This document shows positions 46,003 through 54,920 of a stretch of 64,000 nt of DNA, piece after piece (within the stretch, counting starts at the first letter, position 1; the number at the start of each line of letters is the position of its first letter). The stretch is from positions 7,440,001-7,504,000 of the forward strand of contig NZ_CP151803.1 of NCBI RefSeq assembly GCF_038446955.1. The letters run 5' to 3'. The stretch is from Pedobacter sp. FW305-3-2-15-E-R2A2 (GTDB lineage Bacteria; Bacteroidota; Bacteroidia; Sphingobacteriales; Sphingobacteriaceae). The notes below the pieces were generated by a model. The model worked only from the letters and a program-made list of their open reading frames with translations, did not search any database and was not told where the DNA came from. Made by a program: the position numbers and the translations under genes.

Positions 46003-47085
46003 TTATTTTTTTGTTGTACTTGCTTTCTTTGCTTTTACCGGAGCTTTTTTCGCTGCTGCCTTTGCTGCTGCTTTCGGCGCTGCAGTTGTTTTTGCCGCTT
46101 CTTGAGCCTTTGCTGCCGGTTTTGCTTTTCCAATCAGTGGAACATCATTTGCAGACGTTCTGATGTATTCGCCCCAGGTCAGGTTGTCTTGCCCATCCAC
46201 ATGTGCCTTTGCGCGTTCTATCGCATATTTTGCCGATGTTTCTACTACCCAGTCGAAATTCTCCTGGCCCACACTGGTTACTTCCGCATCAGGTGCAGGA
46301 TTACAGAAATCAATTGCATATGGAATGCCATCACGAACCGCAAATTCTACCGTATTGAAATCATAACCCAGATATTGATTTAACAGGAGCACATAATCAT
46401 GGATCGTTTGCAATAGTTTCTCGCTTGAAGGTCCTTTTTCGACTGCATAGCGCAAATGTGAAGGATTTCTAGGCTCATATTGCATAATTTTTACATACTT
46501 ACCACCAATACAATAGCAACGGAAATATTCATCAAAAACGATTTCTTCCTGAAGCATCATCACCGTTTGTTTAGTCTGGCTGTGCTTATCAAAGAAATCC
46601 TCTTTGTCATGCAACTTATACACCTCTTTCCAACCACCGCCATCAAATGGCTTCATGTAGGCCGGGAAGCCTGTATATTCAAATATTCCATCCCAGTCCA
46701 TCGGGAAGGCAAGGTTGCTGAATGATTTATCTGTAGTATCATCAGGTTGATCATAGGATGGGATCAATGCGGTTTTAGGAACCGGAACCCCTAATTTTAT
46801 GGCCAGTGCATTGTTGAAAAATTTCTCATCAGCACTCCACCAAAAAGGATTATTGATCACTGCTGTTCCTGTCATCGCTGCATTTTTTAGTGCCGCACGG
46901 TAAAAGGGAACATCTTGCGAAATCCGATCTATAATCACCGAATATCCCAATGGTTCGGCCTGAAATATCTTATCGATACTTACAAATTCTGCCCTGATGT
47001 CTGGTCCTGCGATTTCGTTTACCCGTTTTACAAAGGCTTCTGGAAATGATCTTTCCTGCCCAAATAAGATTCCGATTTTTTTCAT
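46003..47085 (-). CDS. RimK-like ATP-grasp protein with Lys/Ala-rich tail
   Basis: 360 residues. An N-terminal Rossmann-like part (K-K-I-G-I-L-F-G-Q-E) precedes an ATP-grasp domain with Y-M-K-P-F-D-G-G-G-W, L-Q-E-E-I-V-F-D-E-Y-F-R, and metal ligands in T-V-E-F-A-V and Y-A-I-D-F-C-N-P-A-P-D. The last 40 residues are almost only Ala and Lys with a few Pro, a histone-H1-like tail that could bind nucleic acid or acidic polymers. First gene of the amide-ligase operon, behind a 195-base leader. Substrates unknown. Confidence 0.82.
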   Translation of the reverse strand: MKKIGILFGQERSFPEAFVKRVNEIAGPDIRAEFVSIDKIFQAEPLGYSVIIDRISQDVPFYRAALKNAAMTGTAVINNPFWWSADEKFFNNALAIKLGVPVPKTALIPSYDQPDDTTDKSFSNLAFPMDWDGIFEYTGFPAYMKPFDGGGWKEVYKLHDKEDFFDKHSQTKQTVMMLQEEIVFDEYFRCYCIGGKYVKIMQYEPRNPSHLRYAVEKGPSSEKLLQTIHDYVLLLNQYLGYDFNTVEFAVRDGIPYAIDFCNPAPDAEVTSVGQENFDWVVETSAKYAIERAKAHVDGQDNLTWGEYIRTSANDVPLIGKAKPAAKAQEAAKTTAAPKAAAKAAAKKAPVKAKKASTTKK

Positions 47086-47280
47086 ATAATTAGCGTAGTT
47101 TTTATAGGTCTTTCTGATTTTTACGTTATCTGGCCCCTTTGTTGGTTTTTGGCCGACAAGGTTCCTGGTTTTTTACTGATGTTTTGGTTTGTTTTTCGAA
47201 TCCTCTGTGATTCTCTTGGTTTTGTTATTGATGAAACAACGAAAAGGCGTTAATGTTCTGATAAATATACCCTTAATGAA

Positions 47281-47985
47281 TTACAATTGCGACAGGTACT
47301 CCGGAAACATTTGTCGCCAGATGGGCCAGTCATGATCTGCATTTTGCCGGATATCCAGCCAATGCCCGATGCCTTTTTCATTTAAGATACCGGAGAGCTT
47401 TTCATTGTCTCCTTTACACATATCCCTATCGGACGTTCCCAGAATAATTTTCATATTCCAAAGCTCCCGGTTTTGGTCATGTGGGAGATAATCTACCGGA
47501 TTATTAAAATACACGTCGTCGTTGTAAAAGCCGTCGAGCTGTCCGCGGATATCAAAGGCACCGCTCATGCTAAACATATGGCTCACGAGCCAGGGATGTC
47601 TGAAGGCGAAATTCGCCGCATGATAACCCCCGAAACTACAACCTGCAGTAATAATCCTGTCGTGTCCGGTCTCCTGTCTTGCCAGGGAAGAAACCTCTTC
47701 CAATAACAATTTATCATACCAGATGTGGTTCTTTACCCGGTCTGCAGGATGGATGTCCTTATTGTACCAGCTTAGTTTATCGATACTGTCTACACAGTAG
47801 ATTTTGATTTTTCCTTCTTCAATAAAGTGTTGTACAGACTCAATTAATTTGAAATCTTTGTTCTCAAAATACCGCCCCATACTGGTGGGAAAGAGCAGGA
47901 TCGGATAACCACTTTGTCCGAAGGTCAGCAGCTCAAAATCCGCGTTTAGATTATGGCTATACCATTTTTTATACTCTTCAACCAT
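47281..47985 (-). CDS. Alpha/beta-hydrolase fold esterase
   Basis: 234 residues from the ATG at 47985; the open frame extends to 48111, but that part looks untranslated. Nucleophile Ser in A-G-C-S-F-G-G-Y-H, a later Asp in G-T-S-D-R-D-M and His in A-D-H-D-W-P-I-W complete a triad typical of the putative-esterase (PF00756/esterase D-like) family. It lies 195 bases upstream of the amide-ligase operon on the same strand and divergent from a second esterase. Confidence 0.85.
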   Translation of the reverse strand: MVEEYKKWYSHNLNADFELLTFGQSGYPILLFPTSMGRYFENKDFKLIESVQHFIEEGKIKIYCVDSIDKLSWYNKDIHPADRVKNHIWYDKLLLEEVSSLARQETGHDRIITAGCSFGGYHAANFAFRHPWLVSHMFSMSGAFDIRGQLDGFYNDDVYFNNPVDYLPHDQNRELWNMKIILGTSDRDMCKGDNEKLSGILNEKGIGHWLDIRQNADHDWPIWRQMFPEYLSQL

Positions 47986-48117
47986 GTTGCGAAAATTAGC
48001 TGCTTTAAGGTATAAAAAACTATTTTTAAACCCAAAGGAATATTCGCATTTCTTTCTATAAATCTGATGATTAGCTGAAAAATATTGACACTTATGAATA
48101 TATTTTGTCAATAATAG

Positions 48118-48125
48118 TACCTTTG
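48118..48125 (+). promoter_or_regulatory. Predicted -7 element of the second esterase gene
   Basis: TACCTTTG matches TAnnTTTG, 36 bases before the ATG at 48161. Confidence 0.5.
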
Positions 48126-48160
48126 CAAACTATTTGTGAGAAAGGGGAAATTGCCGCATT

Positions 48161-48982
48161 ATGTATACCACCATGTTACTTTCGGAAGTGATCAGAACTA
48201 AAAACGTGATAAAGTCTAACAGTTTAAAAAGAGAGGTAGAGCTGGAGATCTTTACTCCTGACAACCTGTTGGGGAATGAAACACTGAATCTGCTTATTTT
48301 AAACGATGGACAGGACGCCGAAGGCCTGGATTTGGAAAATACGTTAAACGCATTATACCGGACGCATAAAATAGAACCTCTGGTGGTCGTGGCTGTTAAA
48401 GCTTCTAAAGACCGCGTTCAGGAATATGGGGTTGCCGGTGTTCCCGACTTTCTGGGAAGGGGTGGCGCTGCTATTTCTTACACTGATTTTGTCATCAATG
48501 AACTGCTTCCTTTTATTCAGGGAGAAGTAGAGATGCCCATCAACGGGAAAAGGGCATTCGCCGGGTGTTCTCTTGGAGGATTGACCGCGTTTGATATTGC
48601 CTGGAATAACGACAACTATTTTGATGCAGTAGGGGTTTTTTCAGGATCTTTCTGGTGGAGAAAAAAAGACCTTAAAGACGGTTATACAGATGACGACCGC
48701 ATTCTTCATCAAATGATTAAGCAAACAAAAGGCAAACCGGAGCTTAAATTCTGGCTGATGACAGGGACAGAAGACGAAACTGCTGATAGGAACCGCAATT
48801 ACATTATAGATTCTATTGATGATACCATTGATGTAATTAAGGGCTTGCTGGAAAAAGGATACCAGCGTCCCGAAGACATCGCCTATTATGAAATGGTAGG
48901 AGGGAAACATGATGTTCCTAGCTGGTCTAAAGCAATGCCGGCATTTCTAACCTGGGCATTCGGTAGAAAAACCTATTTATAA
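48161..48982 (+). CDS. Alpha/beta-hydrolase fold esterase (Fes-like)
   Basis: 273 residues. Nucleophile Ser in A-G-C-S-L-G-G-L-T, Asp in T-G-T-E-D-E-T and His in G-G-K-H-D-V-P-S-W. An early I-L-N-D-G-Q-D is typical of the PF00756 esterases, which cut siderophore, carbohydrate or other esters. Divergent from the related esterase at 47985. Its 3' end overlaps the convergent gene by 10 bases. The ATG at 48173 is an alternative start. Confidence 0.87.
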   Translation: MYTTMLLSEVIRTKNVIKSNSLKREVELEIFTPDNLLGNETLNLLILNDGQDAEGLDLENTLNALYRTHKIEPLVVVAVKASKDRVQEYGVAGVPDFLGRGGAAISYTDFVINELLPFIQGEVEMPINGKRAFAGCSLGGLTAFDIAWNNDNYFDAVGVFSGSFWWRKKDLKDGYTDDDRILHQMIKQTKGKPELKFWLMTGTEDETADRNRNYIIDSIDDTIDVIKGLLEKGYQRPEDIAYYEMVGGKHDVPSWSKAMPAFLTWAFGRKTYL

Positions 48983-49644
48983 GATTTACTGCTGATTTCT
49001 TCAATTTTATCCGAAGGATAAACAAATGTTCCGGAGGCATCTTCCAGGGATTTCCTGATCATCGCCAATGCGACCTTCTCAATTTTAATGCTCCTGTATT
49101 TCCGCAAACCGGAAATCAACAATGGGTTTAAGATCTGCATCACAACCGTCATCAGGCCCTCGAGGTTGCGGCTTTCTTTTCTTTCGCCAACGAGTAGTGA
49201 GGGTTGATAGATATGAATGCTTTTAAATGGAATGGCTTTCAGGTCTCTTTCTACTTCTCCTTTTGTTTTCGTATAAAAGATGCTGGAAGAAGGGTTTGCG
49301 CCTAAGGCCGACACAAGGTGATACTGTTCTGTGCCATTACTTTGGGCAATTGCTGCCGCATCGAGCGGATATTGATAATCTATCTTTTTGTATTGTACCT
49401 GATCGGGTGTTTTACTTTTTGTGGTCCCCAGGCAACAGAAAACCACATCTCCCTGGATTTGTAAGGCATAATCGTTCAGTTTATCAAAATCTACAACCAG
49501 CTGTTTTAGCTTGGGGTGTTGCCTTTCCAGCTTTTTCCGGCCAACAATGAGCACTTCTTTGTAATGGCTGTTGCTCAGCAGCTGTTCGAGTAAACTTTCT
49601 CCTATTAATCCACTCGCACCAAGTAGAACTGCTTTCTTCTCCAT
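48973..49644 (-). CDS. NAD(P)-binding oxidoreductase-like protein
   Basis: 223 residues. Rossmann motif G-A-S-G-L-I-G-E at the N-terminus, C-C-L-G-T-T in the middle and an atypical SDR pattern (Y-H-L-V-S-A-L-G-A and Y-T-K-T-K-G-E-V-E) of the HTATIP2/NAD(P)H-binding group. Substrate unknown. It is convergent with, and overlaps, the esterase gene at 48161-48982; no terminator separates them. Confidence 0.85.
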   Translation of the reverse strand: MEKKAVLLGASGLIGESLLEQLLSNSHYKEVLIVGRKKLERQHPKLKQLVVDFDKLNDYALQIQGDVVFCCLGTTKSKTPDQVQYKKIDYQYPLDAAAIAQSNGTEQYHLVSALGANPSSSIFYTKTKGEVERDLKAIPFKSIHIYQPSLLVGERKESRNLEGLMTVVMQILNPLLISGLRKYRSIKIEKVALAMIRKSLEDASGTFVYPSDKIEEISSKSYK

Positions 49645-49813
49645 CTGTTATAATTATTGAGACGTTTATCCATCCCTTTCTCCGGATGATTTTTTACTGT
49701 CAACAAAGTAAGCATTAACAAGTGGAACACCAATACTTGCTTTGAATAAAATGGTCATTACGATCACATTATAAAAGACACTTATTTTTCAATATTTGCT
49801 CTTAACTAATTGA

Positions 49814-49843
49814 TTGATATGTCGATAATAAGTCGTATCTTTG
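49814..49843 (+). promoter_or_regulatory. Predicted promoter of typA
   Basis: -7 box TATCTTTG (49836-49843) with TTG (49814-49816) 19 bases upstream, the standard Bacteroidota spacing. The leader would be about 16 bases. Confidence 0.75.
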
Positions 49844-49865
49844 CGCCAAAATTTACACGCATTTT

Positions 49866-51668
49866 ATGCAAAAAATAAGAAATATAGCTATCATAGCCCA
49901 CGTTGACCACGGTAAAACTACACTGGTTGATAAGATCTTACACTCTTGTTCAATCTTCCGTGATAACGAACAAACGGGAGATTTAATACTTGACAATAAT
50001 GATTTGGAGCGTGAACGGGGAATTACCATCGTTTCAAAAAACGTATCTGTTCAGTATAAAGATGTAAAAATCAACATTATTGATACCCCTGGTCACGCCG
50101 ATTTTGGTGGTGAAGTAGAACGTGTATTGAAAATGGCTGATGGAGTATTGTTATTGTGTGATGCCTTTGAAGGTGCGATGCCTCAAACTCGTTTCGTTAC
50201 ACAAAAAGCTTTGGCTCTGGGTTTAAAACCAATCGTAGTCGTAAATAAAGTTGATAAAGAAAACTGTCGCCCTGAAGAGGTTTACGAACAGATTTTCGAA
50301 TTGTTCTTTAACCTTGAAGCTACAGAAGATCAATTGGATTTTCCTGTAATTTATGGTTCATCGAAACAAGGATGGATGAGTACTGACTGGAAAGTGCCTA
50401 CTACAGACATTTTCGCACTTTTAGATGCAGTTGTTGCTAATATCCCTCCTGCACCTACAAACGATGGTACTTTACAAATGCAGATCACCTCTTTAGATTA
50501 TTCATCTTTCGTAGGTCGTATCGCAGTTGGACGTGTTCATCGTGGTGTGATCAAAGAAAATCAACCGGTTACTTTGATCAAACGTGATGGTAAAATTGTA
50601 AAAACAAGAGTTAAAGAATTATATACTTTCGAAGGTTTAGGAAAGATCCGTGCTACTGAAGTGAAATCTGGTGATATCTGTGCTGTTGTAGGTATTGAAG
50701 GTTTTGATATCGGTGATACCATCGCTGATTTTGATGCTCCGGAACAATTGCCGGTAATCAAAATTGATGAGCCAACAATGAACATGTTGTTCACCATCAA
50801 TAACTCCCCATTCTTCGGTAAAGAAGGTAAATTTGTAACGTCTCAACGTATCAAAGAACGTCTTTACAAAGAAATGGAGAAAAACTTAGCGCTTAAAGTC
50901 GTAGAAACTCCATCTCCTGATGCTTATTTAGTATACGGAAGGGGTATTCTCCATTTATCGGTATTGATCGAGACTATGCGTCGCGAAGGATATGAGATTC
51001 AGGTAGGACAGCCACAGGTAATCGTTAAAGAAATTGACGGTAAAAAATGTGAGCCTATTGAAACTTTGATCGTAGATGTACCGGGTGAAGTTGCTGGTAA
51101 AGTAATTGAACTGGTAACACAACGTAAAGGTGAATTGTTGATCATGGAACCTAAAGGAGATTTACAACACTTAGAGTTTGACATCCCTGCACGTGGTATC
51201 ATTGGTTTAAGAAATAACGTATTAACCGCTACAGGTGGTGAAGCGATTATGGCACACCGTTTCAAAGCTTATGAGCCTTGGAAAGGTGTAATTCCTGGAA
51301 GGTTGAACGGAGTATTGGTTTCTATGGAAAAAGGAAGCACAACTGCTTATTCAATCGATAAACTACAGGATCGTGGTCGTTTCTTCGTTGACCCGGGTGT
51401 TGAGGTTTATGAAGGTCAGATTATGGGTGAGCACATCCGTGACAATGACTTGGTAGTAAACATTGTTAAAGGTAAAGCTTTAACCAACATGCGTGCATCT
51501 GGTACTGATGATAGCAACCGCATTGCTCCGGCAATTAAGTTCTCTCTGGAAGAAGCTATGGAATACATCCAGGCTGATGAGTACATCGAGATCACTCCAT
51601 TAAGCATGCGTTTACGTAAGATCTACTTAACTGAAGGTGAACGTAAAATAAAAGGTAAAAACTTCTAG
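49866..51668 (+). CDS. typA: Ribosome-associated GTPase TypA/BipA
   Basis: 600 residues. G1 motif A-H-V-D-H-G-K-T-T-L, G2/G3 in R-G-I-T-I and D-T-P-G-H-A-D-F-G-G, G4 N-K-V-D, then elongation-factor domains II, III and V and a BipA C-terminal domain. It aids 50S assembly and stress or cold adaptation. Monocistronic, with its own promoter and terminator. Confidence 0.98.
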   Translation: MQKIRNIAIIAHVDHGKTTLVDKILHSCSIFRDNEQTGDLILDNNDLERERGITIVSKNVSVQYKDVKINIIDTPGHADFGGEVERVLKMADGVLLLCDAFEGAMPQTRFVTQKALALGLKPIVVVNKVDKENCRPEEVYEQIFELFFNLEATEDQLDFPVIYGSSKQGWMSTDWKVPTTDIFALLDAVVANIPPAPTNDGTLQMQITSLDYSSFVGRIAVGRVHRGVIKENQPVTLIKRDGKIVKTRVKELYTFEGLGKIRATEVKSGDICAVVGIEGFDIGDTIADFDAPEQLPVIKIDEPTMNMLFTINNSPFFGKEGKFVTSQRIKERLYKEMEKNLALKVVETPSPDAYLVYGRGILHLSVLIETMRREGYEIQVGQPQVIVKEIDGKKCEPIETLIVDVPGEVAGKVIELVTQRKGELLIMEPKGDLQHLEFDIPARGIIGLRNNVLTATGGEAIMAHRFKAYEPWKGVIPGRLNGVLVSMEKGSTTAYSIDKLQDRGRFFVDPGVEVYEGQIMGEHIRDNDLVVNIVKGKALTNMRASGTDDSNRIAPAIKFSLEEAMEYIQADEYIEITPLSMRLRKIYLTEGERKIKGKNF

Positions 51669-51690
51669 TCCTTTCGGATCAGAAAATACG

Positions 51691-51720
51691 AGCCCGCAGG
51701 TCAACACCTGCGGGCTTTTT
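51691..51720 (+). terminator. Intrinsic terminator after typA
   Basis: AGCCCGCAGGT, loop CAAC, ACCTGCGGGCT, then T5. Confidence 0.92.
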
Positions 51721-51771
51721 CTATTTGTAAGTAATATTCCTCAAACCCTCTTTTCCAGCCCTCTTTTTTCT

Positions 51772-51779
51772 TAATTTTG
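51772..51779 (+). promoter_or_regulatory. Predicted -7 element of the SDR gene
   Basis: TAATTTTG is an exact TAnnTTTG match 20 bases before the ATG at 51800. Confidence 0.6.
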
Positions 51780-51799
51780 CCCCCTTAATACAAGATAAT

Positions 51800-52516
51800 A
51801 TGGAATCATTGAAGGGAAAAAATGCCATCATCACCGGTGCCGGAAAAGGAATCGGACGTGCAATTGCAATTGCTTTGGGACAGGAAGGCGTGAACATAGG
51901 CTTAGTAGCAAGAACGGAGTCTGACTTACAAAAAGTAGCGGCAGAACTCTCACAATATGGAGTTAAAACGGCAATCGCTACTGCAAATGTAACCGATATT
52001 GAAGCCGTGAATGTGGCCATTGACTCGATAAAATCTTCATTGGGTGCCATCGATATTCTTATTAACAATGCCGGAATTGGTGCTTTTGGTTCTTTCATGG
52101 AACTGGAGCCTGCACAATGGGAAGAAATTGTTAAAGTGAACTTATTTGGCCCTTATCACGTTACCCGTGCGGTTCTTCCGGAGATGATCGAAAGAAAAGC
52201 AGGAGACATTATCAATGTTTCCTCTACTGCCGGTAAAAATGGTGCCGCAGTGACGAGTGCCTATAGCGCTTCTAAATTTGGCTTGATCGGAATGTCCGAA
52301 TCATTAATGCAGGAAGTACGCAAACACAACATCCGTGTGAGCACTTTAGTACCGAGTACGGTCTCTACAGATATGGCAAAAGACCTTAAATTAACAGATG
52401 GAAATCCTGACCGCGTAATGCAGCCGGAAGATTTTGCAGAACTTGTGGTTGCACAATTAAAGCTGAACCGCAGGGTGTTCCTGAAAGAGGCTGCATTGTG
52501 GTCTACCAACCCTTAA
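51800..52516 (+). CDS. Short-chain dehydrogenase/reductase (3-ketoacyl-ACP reductase-like)
   Basis: 238 residues. Cofactor motif T-G-A-G-K-G-I-G-R, N-N-A-G-I-G, catalytic Ser in N-V-S-S-T and Y-S-A-S-K. It is labelled FabG-like from overall similarity, but it stands apart from other fatty-acid genes, so the substrate may differ. Confidence 0.9.
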   Translation: MESLKGKNAIITGAGKGIGRAIAIALGQEGVNIGLVARTESDLQKVAAELSQYGVKTAIATANVTDIEAVNVAIDSIKSSLGAIDILINNAGIGAFGSFMELEPAQWEEIVKVNLFGPYHVTRAVLPEMIERKAGDIINVSSTAGKNGAAVTSAYSASKFGLIGMSESLMQEVRKHNIRVSTLVPSTVSTDMAKDLKLTDGNPDRVMQPEDFAELVVAQLKLNRRVFLKEAALWSTNP

Positions 52517-52535
52517 TTCAGCGTTAAAATCCTAT

Positions 52536-52570
52536 AAAAAATCCCCTGAATCCCTAAGGAGCTCAGGGGA
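52536..52570 (-). terminator. Terminator for the PAP2 gene (minus strand)
   Basis: TCCCCTGA (52542-52549) pairs with TCAGGGGA (52563-52570). The T-run follows only when read on the minus strand, about 150 bases past the PAP2 stop. The rest of the 200-base gap to 52718 holds nothing recognised. Confidence 0.65.
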
Positions 52571-52717
52571 CATATTTATTGTTCTAGTTTATAAGCAGGT
52601 ACAATTTGCCACAATGGTTGACGTAATGATACCTAATCCCTGATACTTAAATACACAGCGGCAGACTTTTGTAAGTTTCCGATACTGTTTTGTATTAAAA
52701 GTATATTTTTTAAAAAC

Positions 52718-53428
52718 CTAGTCCTGAGACGACAGGTGTTGAAACGGCGAAGTTGCTCTGTACCGGTAGGAAGGAAGCCGGTTGTCTTTAAAAACCTTTG
52801 ATTTATAAATCCATTGATAGCTCAGTAAAGCGCAACAGGTTCCGATCAATGCGCCAACAATAACGTCTTGTAAAAAATGTTGGGCGAGGTAGATGCGGGA
52901 ATAACCCGTGAGGACAGCGAAACACAAACAGTATAGAGAAATCCTCTTTTTCTTAAAAACGAGGACCATTACTGTGGCCAGGGCGAAGGCTGAGGTCGTA
53001 TGTCCGGAAGGAAAAGAATTTGAGCCATGCAGGTTTATACCATTTACAAAATAGGGGTAATCAAATCCGGTCTGTTCAAAAAAGGCAAGGGGCCTCGGCA
53101 TCTGGATAGTTCTTTTCATAATTTGAGCAATCAGGCCCGAGCTTAGAAAAGCAACCAAGAGTATAATTGCTTTTTTTCTCTTTCTCCACAAAAGAAGAAC
53201 GATCACTACCATCAGGCTAAAAAGGCCGTCACCAAGATTTGTGACCAGCATGAAAAAGCGATCCAGCCATAAAGGATGATAAAGATTGAGCAGGAGAAAT
53301 CCTTCAGTCTTGGAAAAACAACCGTTAAAAACAACAGCCAGGAAAAGAAGAAGAAGGACAAGGCCGAAATAGCAGGGAAATCTGAGAATTCGTTGTAACA
53401 TGGAGCGCTTTATATTGCTTTGAGTCAA
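52718..53428 (-). CDS. PAP2 family membrane phosphatase
   Basis: 236 residues, about six helices. The three PAP2 motifs are present: K-R-T-I-Q-M-P-R-P, F-P-S-G-H-T-T-S and S-R-I-Y-L-A-Q-H-F-L-Q-D-V. It dephosphorylates a lipid phosphate such as undecaprenyl diphosphate or a lipid A phosphate at the inner membrane. It lies at the edge of a polysaccharide-synthesis region. Confidence 0.92.
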   Translation of the reverse strand: MTQSNIKRSMLQRILRFPCYFGLVLLLLFLAVVFNGCFSKTEGFLLLNLYHPLWLDRFFMLVTNLGDGLFSLMVVIVLLLWRKRKKAIILLVAFLSSGLIAQIMKRTIQMPRPLAFFEQTGFDYPYFVNGINLHGSNSFPSGHTTSAFALATVMVLVFKKKRISLYCLCFAVLTGYSRIYLAQHFLQDVIVGALIGTCCALLSYQWIYKSKVFKDNRLPSYRYRATSPFQHLSSQD

Positions 53429-53497
53429 AAGTAGCGCTGCAGTATAAATTTGGCGTTAAGAGATTGTCATGATTTTGTCATGGACAGCCCTGGTGTT

Positions 53498-54145
53498 TTA
53501 GTCAAATAGAAAACGAAAGTAGGCATCCGGGTTATCGAGGAAGCTTTTCGTCAGCTGGTAATGCGCTGTGTCTTTATAGACGATTTCTTCCAGTCCGGAG
53601 GTCCCGAAATTAAAAATTGTTGCTTCAGGATAACAAAGGAGCATGGGAGAATGGGTGGCCTCAGGCTCATCCAGAATATAAATGCCTCTGCTGAATTGGT
53701 TTTGAAACAATGACAAAAACGATTCCCCATGGCTCTGCTCATGAAGAGATTTACCGCCATAGGCGTCCAATATATCCGGGTCTTCTTCAGCAATTTCATC
53801 AATATAATCTGCGAAGTTGAAAAAGCTTTCCGCCCGCATGAAAAAGCCATTGCTGATGCGCTTTGGTGTCCAGCCAAGGGTAATAGAGCCGCTAAGTGGT
53901 GTATTATAGCCATTGTATTCTTCCCCGCTGTCTACATTATGATTGCGGTTTCCGCCGCGCAGGCTAAATCCGCATTGATCAGCGATTGCCTCTAACAGGG
54001 TCGATTTTCCGGAACCATTTTCCCCGACAAAGAAAGTCACATTGTCGTGTAACCTGAGTGTTAATCCCTCTTTAAACGCGGGGATAGAAAACGGATAGTC
54101 TGCGATCTCGGTTTTGGGTAAGGTAATATGAGATAGAAAAGGCAT
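53498..54145 (-). CDS. ABC-type/AAA ATPase of unknown partner
   Basis: 215 residues. Walker A G-E-N-G-S-G-K-S-T-L-L-E, signature-like H-G-E-S-F-L-S-L-F and Walker B Y-I-L-D-E-P-E-A-T. It resembles the predicted soluble ATPases with an ABC fold (COG3910 type), with no transmembrane partner nearby. It lies 2 bases after the GT2 gene, so it is co-transcribed. Confidence 0.85.
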   Translation of the reverse strand: MPFLSHITLPKTEIADYPFSIPAFKEGLTLRLHDNVTFFVGENGSGKSTLLEAIADQCGFSLRGGNRNHNVDSGEEYNGYNTPLSGSITLGWTPKRISNGFFMRAESFFNFADYIDEIAEEDPDILDAYGGKSLHEQSHGESFLSLFQNQFSRGIYILDEPEATHSPMLLCYPEATIFNFGTSGLEEIVYKDTAHYQLTKSFLDNPDAYFRFLFD

Positions 54146-54147
54146 GA

Positions 54148-54897
54148 TTAATCATTGGTTCTGCGGTGGCGGATGTAATACTGCGCCAGGTTGACGGCAA
54201 TGAAAATATGATTGATCAGATTTGGAACCAATCCATAATACCTGGTAAATATCTTGAAGCGCTCTTTCAGGCTGGCCAGGTGCTTTTTCTTAGACACACC
54301 ACCAACGAGGTATTTCGCCACGTAGCTATGGGTATTCACAATACTTGAAGCATTCTTTGCTGCTCTGATGATCCAGTCAATATCAGAACTGTATTTATAT
54401 TCCAGATTGAAAGGTTCTGCGAGGCTGCGTTTCACATAAATTGCCTGGTGACTGATGCTCATCCCATATTTAAAACTCTGCCAGTCGAAATTCTCCGGCG
54501 AATGATGTCTCCTTTGTCCCAGACTTTCCCATTTCTCGTTAAACATCTCTGTTTCACCGTAATAGATGTCTGCCGCCGCTGCGGTATCAAACACTTCTGC
54601 CACCGTTACCGGCGCATAAATCTCATCACCGGAATTCATGAATAGGACATAATCACCTGTCGCAAGTGATAAACCTTTGTTCATCGCATCATAAATTCCC
54701 TTATCCGGCTCTGAAATGAACTGGGCAAGCCTTGATTTATATTTATAAATGATGTCTTTTGTGCCGTCACTGGAAGCCCCGTCAATCAGAATGTACTCTA
54801 TATTCGGATAGGTCTGATTCAACACGGAAAGCATCGTGCGCTCAATATCCTTTACATTATTATAAACGATGGTGATGACACTTAGCTTTGGTTGCAT
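54148..54897 (-). CDS. Glycosyltransferase family 2
   Basis: 249 residues. GT-A fold: S-V-I-T-I-V-Y-N-N at the start, D-G-A-S-S-D-G-T, E-P-D-K-G-I-Y-D-A-M-N-K-G and L-F-M-N-S-G-D-E, as in transferases building surface polysaccharides. It lies 23 bases after the GT4 gene in the same direction. Confidence 0.92.
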   Translation of the reverse strand: MQPKLSVITIVYNNVKDIERTMLSVLNQTYPNIEYILIDGASSDGTKDIIYKYKSRLAQFISEPDKGIYDAMNKGLSLATGDYVLFMNSGDEIYAPVTVAEVFDTAAAADIYYGETEMFNEKWESLGQRRHHSPENFDWQSFKYGMSISHQAIYVKRSLAEPFNLEYKYSSDIDWIIRAAKNASSIVNTHSYVAKYLVGGVSKKKHLASLKERFKIFTRYYGLVPNLINHIFIAVNLAQYYIRHRRTND

Positions 54898-54920
54898 GGA
54901 GGTAAAATCTAAATCTAAAA

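Noticed and set aside
52542..52570. Terminator for the plus-strand SDR gene
   Set aside because: No T-run follows on the plus strand; the T-run is on the minus side, so it was assigned to the PAP2 gene.
52594..52717. In-frame open stretch of about 40 codons directly after the PAP2 TAG stop (minus strand), ending in a Cys-containing tail
   Set aside because: There is no suitable start codon and no promoter, and the terminator lies beyond it; it is probably untranslated 3' sequence. Stop-codon readthrough has no support.
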